Shown here in pieces: positions 1 through 9,932 of a stretch of 64,000 nucleotides of DNA; within the stretch, counting starts at the first letter, position 1, and each line of letters begins with the position of its first letter. The notes under the pieces are model-generated. The model searched no databases. It saw only the letters and a list, made by a program, of their open reading frames with translations, and was not told where the DNA came from. The translations under genes and the position numbers were made by a program. Source of the stretch: Setomelanomma holmii (lineage: Eukaryota > Ascomycota > Dothideomycetes > Pleosporales > Phaeosphaeriaceae); assembly GCA_010015745.1 (NCBI GenBank), contig ML978185.1, positions 186,001 through 250,000 of the forward strand, written 5' to 3'.

Positions 1-359
1 AGGATGCTTGTTACACATTGCTTGTGTGGCAGCCCAAGCGGGGCACACTCGCCAACAAGCACAGCCGTCAGTCCCTAGAACTTTGAAAGGAACGCGGCGT
101 GTGAACCAGCAACGATTACCCAGCTCTCTGGTCTTCACTTATAGCGACTAGCGGGACCCCTTCCACTTATTTGGTATCTTCAGCCGCTGCTGCTTCGTTG
201 TGCCGATTGCACACTTGGACACTGAGTGCAGGTGTGCCTGGAGTGACCAGCTTCCCGGTGTGACAGCCCTCTCAACAGCAGGGCGGGCGTCTCGAAAGCG
301 ATGCGGATTGCTCATGTGCGCTGCTAGCATATTGCGCCCTGCCTTTCGGTGTAACAATC
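1..359. other. Intergenic/5' flank
   Basis: No gene is visible. The short open frames here lack recognisable protein features. The stretch probably holds the promoter and leader of the proline-rich gene that starts at 360. Confidence 0.5.
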
Positions 360-2279
360 ATGGTGGACGACACCTTGCACGGTGTTGATCGAGACCACAG
401 AGCTGGGCAGCCATCTCAACCAGAATCTCGCGATGTCGCCCTTCCTGTACCACTCGAAACAGCTGTTAATGTTGTAGCGCCTCCGTGGATTCGTAAGGGG
501 ATCCTGAAGCAACCGAAGGTGCAATTTCCCGAGCAATTTTCCGACGAGTTAAACGAGTCACCACCAAGATCACCACTTCGTCCTGGTTCAAGATCTCTGG
601 TATCACGGTTACCGATACCCCCAGACCCGCCTCCTGGTCATACTGGACTGTGGGATGCAACCCAGTCGGCCCGACCACTACTTCCACTTCCTCCACCACC
701 ACCACCACCACCACCTCCTCCTCCTCCATCATCCAATTCCTACGATGAGCCAATGCTACCTAGATATAGACGATATCCTTCACCGCCACCACCACTTCCT
801 CCTGCTCCCCCGCCTCCTCCTCCATTCCCAGATGCAATCCCTGGCCCTCCTAATATTTTCTCAAAGGAGGTGGAGGAGAACGAGAAGTTTAGTGAACCCG
901 CAAAACGGCTGTATGCGCGTTTCATGGATGAGCTGGAAAAGTTTGTCGATCAGACTCTCATGGTCATGAAGACACGTGTGGAGGTTCAGGAAAAGCGTAA
1001 TCACTTAAGACAGCACCGCTCCGAAGTCTTCATCTGCGATACGGATCTCATCAACTACGTGCGCATGTATTTCGTAAGCGGCGAATCCATACCGACAAGC
1101 CGTCTCATCGATCTATATGAATCCAGTGAAGCATCACGGAATGATATTGGGCCAATCGAAGCCGAGTATGAACTAATGGAGATGGAATTGGGGGCCGCAG
1201 AGAATGCTCTCTCAGAATCTTGGGGCGCCCTTGAAAGACGTTATGGACAGTTTTTCCGCCTCAAAACTGCTCCTACCACTCGGCAGAGTGATCCCACGGA
1301 GATCGAATACGAACCGCCCTCTCCAATACCATCTGAGGCAGAAGAAGACATGGGTGTGACACCGGGACGCACTCTGCTCCATGGCACTTCCTTGGGGGAG
1401 GAAATCAGGATTAGCCAGTCACCAGCGCTAGTGCGGAGTGAAACTATTCCTGACACACAGGTTTTGTACTCAGTTGAAGGCGCACAAAGGAACCGATTGA
1501 CCCAACCTTCCAACGAAAGTATAAAGCGTGGAACTACTTCCAACAAGGACCAGCCGGTGCTGAATGACCTGGTCTCTAAATTGTCCCGCAACGATAATGT
1601 GGGCAAGTTCCAGCCCAGATATTCAAAGGATATACGAAACGACCGCCTACAAGAAAGCCTCAAGGGTATCACGACGAACATTGCCTTTGATGTACTCCCC
1701 ATTCCACCAACGATACTGGTAGATGGGCCCTCGGATGACCAGTGGCTCGAGCGTGAGACCCTTTTGCTGCGTCCCGGGAGTGCTTGGGCTGAAGCCGATT
1801 TTGATAGTTACCTACAGCAATTACTCGATAACGAGAGGACGCACCACGAATACCTTGAATGTTTCGACAACACTAGATCGAGGATCGATCAATGGTTGCT
1901 TCACAAGCTACGTGCCTCACGCTGCGAGATATTGCGCCTACAACACTGTATTGATAGTATGGCCTTGGACATCGATGGCTGGGCCAATGTCGTGCTATCT
2001 CAATGGCCCAGCTGCGTGCTTGATTGCGATCAAGCAAGTCCTACTGGATCAATCGAGCTGTATAGTGACGACACTTTCCGGAAGCAACCATTACAATCAT
2101 CGCAGCGCGGACGTCTCGTCGTTCAATCACCGGAGGTGACCACATATCATGTTACAACAACTCAAGGCGAGCCACCAGATTTGAAGACGTTACGCGACAA
2201 GCATCTGTTGAAGCAGCAACAACACAACTTGAACATAGTTCGAAGGCCGCTTTTCAGGTGGAATGCTATGCCTACTTGA
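360..2279 (+). CDS. Proline-rich coiled-coil protein, function unknown
   Basis: Single-exon frame of 639 codons. I do not recognise a named family. Two proline runs (about residues 107-123 and 141-155) follow a low-complexity N-terminus. Next comes a Glu/Lys/Arg-rich helical region (about 170-310) that looks like a coiled coil, with heptad-like Leu/Met spacing, and then a polar Ser-rich, probably disordered stretch. A second helical segment of about 60 residues, with further regularly spaced Leu and Ile, begins near residue 475. The poly-proline plus coiled-coil layout is typical of fungal scaffold or cytoskeleton-adaptor proteins, but that is only an inference. The ATG at 360 has A at -3 relative to its own context (caatcATGG) and is the first in the frame. 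The proline runs are encoded by a CCA/CCT microsatellite-like tract at 688-730, which may vary in length between strains. Confidence 0.75.
   Translation: MVDDTLHGVDRDHRAGQPSQPESRDVALPVPLETAVNVVAPPWIRKGILKQPKVQFPEQFSDELNESPPRSPLRPGSRSLVSRLPIPPDPPPGHTGLWDATQSARPLLPLPPPPPPPPPPPPPSSNSYDEPMLPRYRRYPSPPPPLPPAPPPPPPFPDAIPGPPNIFSKEVEENEKFSEPAKRLYARFMDELEKFVDQTLMVMKTRVEVQEKRNHLRQHRSEVFICDTDLINYVRMYFVSGESIPTSRLIDLYESSEASRNDIGPIEAEYELMEMELGAAENALSESWGALERRYGQFFRLKTAPTTRQSDPTEIEYEPPSPIPSEAEEDMGVTPGRTLLHGTSLGEEIRISQSPALVRSETIPDTQVLYSVEGAQRNRLTQPSNESIKRGTTSNKDQPVLNDLVSKLSRNDNVGKFQPRYSKDIRNDRLQESLKGITTNIAFDVLPIPPTILVDGPSDDQWLERETLLLRPGSAWAEADFDSYLQQLLDNERTHHEYLECFDNTRSRIDQWLLHKLRASRCEILRLQHCIDSMALDIDGWANVVLSQWPSCVLDCDQASPTGSIELYSDDTFRKQPLQSSQRGRLVVQSPEVTTYHVTTTQGEPPDLKTLRDKHLLKQQQHNLNIVRRPLFRWNAMPT
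688..730. repeat. CCA/CCT trinucleotide microsatellite
   Basis: A near-perfect run of CCA then CCT triplets inside the proline-rich gene, encoding the first poly-proline tract. A second looser CCN tract follows at about 781-830. On the complementary strand it creates artificial poly-Val/Glu and poly-Gly frames, which are not genes. Confidence 0.85.
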
Positions 2280-3147
2280 CTAGCCTCACCTTTCAAGGCA
2301 TAAGCCATTCAGACACTGACCCTCAGCAGTCAATGCAAAAGAACTCTGGGAGAGATGAGCTTGTAGCCTCCATGCATGCTGGGAGTGCTCATTGCAAGTT
2401 GATCTGATTAGTCCACCATCATAGAGCTTGTATGATGCAAATGTATGAGTTGACTGCACCCTCTTCAGCCACTATCCGGTGCAACGCAAAGCAAATTGCC
2501 CGCAGATCAGGCGCGGATGTCGTCAGGCCGCAACATTTCATGCAAGTCCAGCTGTCAGCTGAGTCTTTCGGTAGAAACACCAATGAGATGGCAGTGAAAC
2601 AGCCACTGGAAATTCCGGTGAGAGCCTGCAGGATACATAAGCAAGATGACGAAATCGTAGGCTGCATCCAAGGAGATGTGATTCGCTACCATTGAGAATG
2701 CCACGATCAGTTGCGACACTCGGTAATTACACATGGCCAACTCCAGACGGGAATCTCGAGTAAACTAGCTATGCTGCTCTCGCGGACTAGCTAGTGAGCA
2801 TATGCGGAACCTGAACCAGAAACTAGCAAAGGTGGTAGACACAGCCAGCTACATTATGGAGATCCATGAGGCAGTTCTCAACGAGAGCACTGCGTCGTGC
2901 GATTCGCATACGGCGCTTCTACAGCATCGTGTCCCCAGATCCACTTGATAACTCCATGATCTCGTGTTCGCGAGGTCGCACTCACTGCTCATATTTGATA
3001 TGAAGTGTTCGACTCACGAGCTGTCCAATGTCTCGAACCTGCCGATTATCGAAGAGTAATCGATCCAGTGACGAGCTTGGCAGCCAGCGCGATAAAGCTC
3101 TTGTTGGGTGAGGGTATAACATACGCTGTGGTGGTCGAACATAGCTG
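2280..3147. other. Intergenic, convergent 3' ends
   Basis: Lies between the stop of the proline-rich gene (+) and the stop of the kinase-DUF6590 gene (-). Nothing recognisable; the open frames are below 90 codons and lack family features. Confidence 0.5.
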
Positions 3148-5360
3148 TCAACCATTTATTGTGGTGTCAGAGTATGCTTCCACCAAGTGCTTGTGCTCGT
3201 CTACGATCATGCCGATATCCACCACTTTTACGTTATGGAGGACCGAATAACGCTTTCCGTAGTTGAGCCGGGATTCGGGCCTGAGTACGTCGGCGCGAAT
3301 ACCTTCCCGTAGGCGCACCTGAACGGCTCGTTTTGCGAGGTTTCGCTCTTCTGGAGAAGAAACAGTTGGTGGTTGCGCAGCAGTGAAGATGATACCGTGA
3401 TTGTCGGTCAGGAAGCTAGGTGTCGTTCCATGACCTCGTCGGCGAAACGATTGAACTGGTCTAGAAAAGGAGTAAGTGTGATTCCTGCCAGACGTAAACC
3501 TTCAACACGACTTACACGCACTGACTGGAGTTGCCCATATTGCGAACGACTACAAAGGTTCGCGTCTCGGCATCTTCCCCATTCTTTTGTGGTTCGAAAC
3601 TATGCTGGGATGAGGCGCGGCTTCTCTCTTCACCTGGAATATTTGGTGAAGCTGTCCAAAGCATTTTGAACACCTGCAGTATATATCAGACCGATGATCC
3701 AAGGACATAACCGCAAGACTATTCCGATGGGTGTCACTTACTCTACCGAGAACGAAGAACCCAGGTTGCGACTCCTTTCCGAGTCGCTGATATGCTGAGT
3801 GTTGTTAGTGTCTCGACATCAAAACGCGAGCAGTATCTTACATGATTCTAGAGCAGCAGAAGCTGGCTCCGTTGAAATTCTTTGAGCGGGCGGATCAAGT
3901 GGTGAAAGGAAGTCCTCTGCAATCCGAGTCTCACTCATTTCACGGCTGATTTCGTCTACAGCAGGTGGCTGCGGTTTTTGGCTGCTGTGATCGGGTCAGT
4001 CTTGAGCCTCAGACAGGCCACACGTCATACAATGCAATGGATGAATTGAAGCGTACCTTTGCCCAGAGCCTGTGTGGGCTATCTTTGGGGGCGGTTTGTG
4101 CTGAGTAGCGGGATCGTCCCAGTACGGTCGGTCAATTGTAGGACTCCCATCCCCAGCTAACTCAAAGCAATACCATCGACGTAGCCGTTCATGCCATATC
4201 CATTCTGTATATAACCCCTTCGGACGATGGCATTTCGAGCAATAAAACTCATCATGCTCGTGAATGATCCTGAAAACGGTAGACGCAGGTGGACGTTTCA
4301 AGCGGTCTCGCCACGTCATGGCAATGATGATCTCAGGCAAAAAGGACAGCAAAGGTGAAACTTTGGCCGCTCGAAGGTCCGCATGAGTTTTCTCCATGAT
4401 GTCCCTGAATCTTTCGCCGTGATCAAGGTTGATGGCCCGGGTGATGGTGGCGAATAACGTGATGAAAACGCAGCCTAGGGAATATACATCGGCGCTATAG
4501 TTTCGTTTCGTGCTATCAAGAACCTCTGGAGGGGCCCATTTACGTGTTAGAGGCATAGCTGAACCTTCCGTTGTGCTTTCACCGGGTCGTCTGGCGTCCT
4601 TCGATGCACCGAAGTCGGCATACAGAACGCGACCCTGATGTATGAGAATGTTTCGTGGCTTGATGTCCCGATGGCGGATCTGTTTACCGTGCATATACTC
4701 TAACCCACTAGCTAGACATCCGAATGCTCTTTGAAGGACTGGTACTATCGCTGTGATCTCTCTCACATGTGTTTCATGCTGTTCGAATAGCCGCTCGTAG
4801 CGCCTGAGGAACATTTCAAGGTCTCCATCTATCGCGACGGGTTGTAGGATGATATTCCCATGGTCCGCAGTTTTGAAAGTTGCAAAAACTCGAACGATGT
4901 GGTAGTGACCTTTAAGGCTGCGCGTTATTTCTACTTCGCTGTCGAAATGCTTCTCTGTTTCAATTCTCTGGTGCGACTCCCACGGAAAGCGTATGGTCTT
5001 TATTGCGTATAGCGCTTTTGTCTTTGTATGCTGTACTCGCTGCACAACTGCTGCTCCTCCACTGCCTAGAATCTCGTCTTTCAAGTAAGGGAGGCGCTTG
5101 ACATCGTCCTCTTCTAAGACCACATCTTCGTCTTCCAAGATGTCCTTGAAGTCTGCTGGTGGCTTCGACGACTCCGGCGTTGAAGAGACTTGATCAGGCT
5201 GAGCGTTGCTTTGCATGAACGCAGCCTCTAGCCCTGTGCGCATGTCTCGAGTGAGGGTTGGCTTGAAGCGAAGGTGGGGTAGAATATGGGGTCCAAAAGA
5301 AGTGGCCGAATGCTTTTCACCGGAACCCTCGTGCAAGACGTCAAAGCAACAAACATACAC
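3148..5360 (-). CDS. Ser/Thr protein kinase with C-terminal DUF6590 domain
   Basis: Five exons on the minus strand: 5360-4057, 3984-3842, 3794-3742, 3673-3516 and 3460-3148. Introns are 72, 47, 68 and 55 bp, all GT-AG, and the phases join into 656 codons. Residues about 95-370 are a protein kinase: Gly loop ILGSGG at 97, Lys in YAIK at 121, HRDIKPRN at 230, DFG at 249 and a PPE motif at about 277. A CxxC (EFYCSKC, about 374) follows. The later exons encode a DUF6590-type domain: FFVLGRVFKMLW at its start, FVVVRN in the middle and SRLNYGKRYSVLHNVKVVDIG near the end, which is the usual hallmark of the family. Kinase activity is expected because all catalytic residues are present. The role of DUF6590 is unknown. 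The start is uncertain; an in-frame ATG at 5243 is an alternative. The first acceptor is a CAGCAG tandem site. Confidence 0.8.
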
Positions 5361-5853
5361 TCATAAAGTGCAAAAGCATGAACAATTGGTTCATACACTA
5401 GCATGGCAGGAGTTGGAGAACGCCAGACCCTTTATGTATGTGGCACAGATGGCAGGGCACGCGAGGCTCTTCGGCGAGGTGTGACAGCGCCTGCAGGAAG
5501 GCTGTATTGCCACATTGTTCGATTGGCGCATACAGTCTCTTTCGTGCAGAGTCCACTAGATGTAATGGAGAGGTAGTCTGCCTTGTTTTAGTGGCGACCG
5601 TTCAGGCCACCAGAGCTTGAGCCTCATAGGAAGAACTATGGGTTGCATCGTGATCTTGGTTTTCGGAAGTGTCAGGTTTACAACTACCGCATTCAATTAC
5701 GTAGTAAGCCCCGTCTACTACCACGCCGTAGTATAGTCGTCTTAACAGGTGCATGCAAACCGAGTCCTCGGGTAAGACTGAGGCCGGGTCTAGGAAGATG
5801 AGATTTGAATATAATTCCATTGGTAGGTTGATCTAGAACCAAAGTTAAGGCCG
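5361..5853. other. Spacer between the two kinase genes
   Basis: Holds the upstream region of the kinase-DUF6590 gene and the 3' flank of the second kinase. No independent gene is seen. A possible last exon of the second kinase (minus strand, below 5830) cannot be excluded; see that entry. Confidence 0.4.
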
Positions 5854-6888
5854 TTACACCCACACGTAGTCACCTATGCTCTCGTCCGAGAGAGACTCGC
5901 AGCCATCGCCCTTGAGTTTTTCATTCCATCTTGCCAGTGGACTTTCTATGCAGACTGAGCAGTAAAATTCAGGCATTTGTAGGATAATTTCGGCACTGTG
6001 CACAGCGCACAGCCTTTTCGAAGGCTCGCGCCTAGTCATACACATGATAGTGTCAATTAGGGAGTCGGGAATAGAGTCCACGTTGACCGTAGCAAGACGC
6101 TGGTGTAGCATGTCCATCTCAGCAGAGAATCGCACATTTTCTGTAGCCTCCAAGGATCGATCTTGAGCAAGAGCCGAAAGCAATTCTAGAAACACACAGC
6201 CCAATGAGAAAACATCGGATTTTCGATTGCGAGGCTCTTCCTCCACAATCTCGGGTGATGAATAGCGTCGAGTGAATGCCTTTGGTATTCCTTCAGTAGT
6301 GCTGCCATCGAAGCCACTAAAGTCGAACGAGTATCCGAAGTCTGTGTAGATGACCTCGCCGTTATGGATAAGAATGTTTCCGGGCTTGATGTCTCTGTGT
6401 CGTATCCTCCTCTGATGCATGAAAGCCAGGCCAACTGCAAGACAGCCAAAGGCCCGTCGCAGAACAGCCCTCATTATTACGAGGCGATCATCAGGCCGGC
6501 CAGTCTCACGCGTTGAATCCACAATCCCCCAAAACGCGACAAGGAATTTGTGCAGATCTCCCCCGCTCGCCACGGGCTGCAAAACAAGTCCAAAGTTCTC
6601 TGGAGTGACGTATGTTGCATAGACCTTGACGAAGTGATGGTGAATTTCGAGGCCTTGAATTGTTTTCAGCTCGTTCCTGAACACCTTTTCGAGATCCTCC
6701 CTTTTGTACCTTACGATAGGTATGTGTTTGCGAGCGTAGACCGCTCCTGTCGATCGGTCCTGGACCTCTTCCACAAAGCCACTATTGCCCTTTCCTAGGA
6801 CTCGTATGTGCTTGTAAGGTAGCTCCTTCTCATCGATGTCCACGTAACTCCCGCCTTGCTCAATCGAACGATACTTTTGTGGTGACAT
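5854..6888 (-). CDS. Ser/Thr protein kinase, paralogue of the neighbour
   Basis: Single open frame of 344 codons holding a nearly complete kinase domain. It has the Gly loop LGKGNSGFV at 31, Lys 54 in YARK, HRDIKPGN at 164, DFG at 183 and SPE at about 211, so it should be active. Many stretches match the upstream neighbour (3148-5360): RAFGCLA.GL..MH, the RHRDIKP.NILIH segment, the STTEG activation segment, and the EFYCS.C motif after the kinase fold. The two are therefore tandem duplicates. This copy lacks the DUF6590 tail and stops 35 residues after the CxxC. An alternative ending through a 41-bp intron (donor GTGACT near 5872) would add about 45 residues with no recognisable domain, so I keep the simple stop. 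Substrate and pathway are unknown. Confidence 0.8.
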   Translation of the reverse strand: MSPQKYRSIEQGGSYVDIDEKELPYKHIRVLGKGNSGFVEEVQDRSTGAVYARKHIPIVRYKREDLEKVFRNELKTIQGLEIHHHFVKVYATYVTPENFGLVLQPVASGGDLHKFLVAFWGIVDSTRETGRPDDRLVIMRAVLRRAFGCLAVGLAFMHQRRIRHRDIKPGNILIHNGEVIYTDFGYSFDFSGFDGSTTEGIPKAFTRRYSSPEIVEEEPRNRKSDVFSLGCVFLELLSALAQDRSLEATENVRFSAEMDMLHQRLATVNVDSIPDSLIDTIMCMTRREPSKRLCAVHSAEIILQMPEFYCSVCIESPLARWNEKLKGDGCESLSDESIGDYVWV

Positions 6889-7437
6889 GGGCGGCTCTTT
6901 GAGAGCAGGTAGGACGTATCAAACCTAGCCGTGGCCAGTGGAAGATACACGAAACGCGTGAAGGGTCGGTGTCGCGGTATGTAGCCTTTGGGGCACCAAA
7001 CGTCAGTGATGAATTCGATGACAACGATGGCGCGTCTCGTACTGTGACGAGAAAGCAGCCGTGCCCGCCTGGCAAGAATGGGGGGGATTTTTGGGCCTTC
7101 GATGGTAAGTGTGTTCTCGAAACTCGTCGCGCGGAAATCTAAAAGAGACAGCGAGCTTCTCTCACAGTCGAGAGGGCTGACCTCGCAAGGCTATGCAAGC
7201 GTTTCGTGACTTGTGCTGGATTTTGCATGATTGGTGGTCGCGAAGCGCGTCCTGCGCGTCCTGCACGCCAATATAGGCGGTCCTGGTGTTCGCTTGAATC
7301 TCAAATCTTTCAGGTCCATCCGTCGCACGTAAAACGAATGCAATCATACATGCAGTAAGACCTGGTGGTAAGGTCGATGAAGCGCGAAGACCAGTATCGC
7401 TGATTTAAGATGTACAAAAGGACTACGGATTGTGCCT
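6889..7437. other. Intergenic
   Basis: Between the start of the second kinase and the 3' end of the Dbp9 gene. No gene-like frame is seen. Confidence 0.5.
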
Positions 7438-9280
7438 CTATTTTTTGCCCTTTCCTCTCGCATTGAACGTCTTCAGCGGATCGACCTTTCCATTCCTCCT
7501 CACGACCTTCCTCCCCCTGCCCTTCACGTATTTTTTCTTATCTACTCTTGGCACATTTAATCCGACGAAGCCAACATCTGCTGGTTTCCTGCTGCCACCC
7601 GGTAACAAATATTCCGGGACATGCTTGAGATGTGGTTGTATACGTGCCGGATGATTGAGAGTCTGGTCGTGTCGGAGGTGCGCGAGAGCTTCCGGGTTTT
7701 CTTCGAACTGTAGAAAGGTCAGCGATATTCTCTGCAAGACGGAAGCGAAGACTACTTACGTAGCGGGAGAGCTTCTGCGACTTGGAAAGCTCCAGCCGAA
7801 TCTCCTTGATGCGCGCCTCTCGGATGGCGATACGCGTCACGGACCGTAATGCATCTCCAAAGCGATACCTGAACGGCTCGAGTCGCTTCATGTCGAAGTT
7901 GTAATTCTCGAGTGTCTGCCCAGCTTCCTGGTGCTTCTCGACCTTCTTCAGCACTTCCTCGTCGTTCTCGCATGCAGCAAACGTCGTCGATTTGTGCTTC
8001 CTGTACTTCTCCTTCGGTATGATGAACGAAATGGCAGTGCCCGACTTGCCAGCGCGTGCGGTTCGGCCGATGCGGTGGAAGTACGACTTGTACGTGGCGG
8101 GGAAGTCGAAGTTAAGGACGCAGGAGACGTTGAGGAAGTCGATGCCACGGGAAACGCCAGAGTCGTTCCTTGCCGCCTTATCCGTCTTCGACTTCTTCTT
8201 CGGTCGCGAGTCGCCCTCCTTCTGACGCAATCCTAAGATCTCTGTCTCGTCTGACGCAATCAAGATGTTGTAAATGTTCTTGTTGAATTCCTCGACGATA
8301 TGCAGGCGCGAAGTGAGCGGCAACTCTGAGTTCAGCACACAAGACTTGATGCCAAACTGCTCCAGGAACAGCTTGACGCGGTATGAGCGATCGGTGTCTC
8401 CCACAAACACAATCGTCTTGCCCTTGATCAGTCCCAGCTTGAACATGGCGTATATTAGCAGGAACTTCTCCTCTTCCGCACACTTTATCACGTATTGCTT
8501 AACCCGTTTCGAGTCCTTGCCGAGATCGTCCAGCTTGAGTACGACGGGGTCGTTGCAGAGGAGGCTGCCGAGCGACTCGACTTCAGTGTTGAGGGTAGCC
8601 GACATGAGGAACATCTGCACGCCCTTGGGGATGTTCTGCGCAATCTGATCAAGATCCTCCTTGAAGCCATAGCCCATGACAAGGTCGCCCTCATCTACCA
8701 CCAGGTGTGCCAGCTCTGTCACCGCCAATGCGCCATTGTTGATGTTTGCGCTTGCACGTGCAGGAGTTGCAATGACAACATCAGGGTTGTCCGCCAGCTT
8801 TGCCTTCGTAACCACCTCTGATTCCTTTCCTGCGATATTCTGTATCCTGATTTCTTGTCCACAGTGTGCTGAGAGTGCCTTTGCGACCTTTGTTATCTGC
8901 AGTGCGAGCTCTTTGGTGGGTACGAGAATGAGCGACGTCTTTCCCTTGCGGCGTAAGGTGTTGTGTAGGATGGGCAGCAGGTATGCGCCCGTCTTGCCTG
9001 TGCCAGTACCGCTACGGGCAAGGATATCGCGGCCTTGTAACGCTAATGGTATAGCCTTGGATTGAACGGCAGTCGGCGAATTCCATCTCTGGTCTCTGAT
9101 GCCTCTCAATAGTCGCGGCTCAAGTTGAAGGTCGGCGAATGAAGCAGCAGTCTCTTTTGCTGTTATGGCTGGCGGGCTAACGGGCTCTGTTTGCGATGCG
9201 TCGCTCGCCCTGTGTTTCGGCGAGGACGATGCCTCGGGCTCTGGAACGTCATGTTCGTTTAGCTTGCGCTTGGGTGCCAT
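7438..9280 (-). CDS. DBP9: ATP-dependent RNA helicase Dbp9 (60S ribosome biogenesis)
   Basis: Two exons, 9280-7760 and 7707-7438, with a 52-bp intron (GTAAGT...CTACAG, phase 0); 596 residues. Motifs: Q-motif region at 47-73, SGTGTGKT at 90-97, PTKELALQ at about 121, TPARA at 172, motif II read as DEGD at 196-199, SAT at 227 and HRIGRTARAG near the end of the second RecA domain. A Lys-rich insert precedes the SRGIDF segment, as in the Dbp9/DDX56 subfamily. The basic C-terminus has the Dbp9-type VPEYLLP and GFVGLNVPR segments. Dbp9 acts in the nucleolus on 27S pre-rRNA processing for the large subunit. I start at MAPKRKL (9280) because the 15 upstream codons look like leader. Motif II carries Gly where most family members have Ala. 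Confidence 0.93.
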
Positions 9281-9932
9281 GATTTCTCTTGGATTATGGC
9301 AATAGTATAAGTACTCGCTGGTCAAAGTTCACGTTCTGCATCTTCCAGTGCTGCTTCGCACTTTTTTGACGCTAGCACGGGCGCATTCCCCACATCGGAG
9401 AAACTAGACGCCGGTGTTCTTCGATGCAGGTGCCGTCTCCCAATGACAACAAGCCTATACAATTTTGATCATGCGAACCAATGCGGAGGATCACCATACA
9501 AGATGGGGAAAATTTGCGTGGGTAGTCACTCGACTCGGCGAAGAACCGACCCGGCGTTTCTCAAAGTGTATCAGCACGCCCAAGTGAAGCATCTCCAGTA
9601 CAGCGCTCTTGGGTCGACAAGGCTGGCCACGAACTCACGACATTCACGCCTAGGTGTAGAGTACAGCGATCAGGCTTCTCCGACTTAGATGGTCTACACG
9701 CAGCCTTCTTCGCCGCAAATCAGAATCACCCGGATTGCAGGTGTCTAAATGGTAGATTAGCCTACATCAAGTCTCCTAAATGTACTCAGGGTGGGATCCT
9801 AATGCGCTCTCACAGGTGCGGCTGCGTTGATATATGGCTCATGCATGGTATAGGTATACAGATTCGCTGTGAGCGCTGAGAAGAGATTGGCAGTATATCG
9901 TACATGGGTGGAAGACACCGGGGTAGCTTTGA
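9281..9932. other. Intergenic, Dbp9 upstream region
   Basis: Contains the presumed promoter of DBP9 and the 3' flank of the reductase gene. Nothing else is recognised. Confidence 0.5.
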
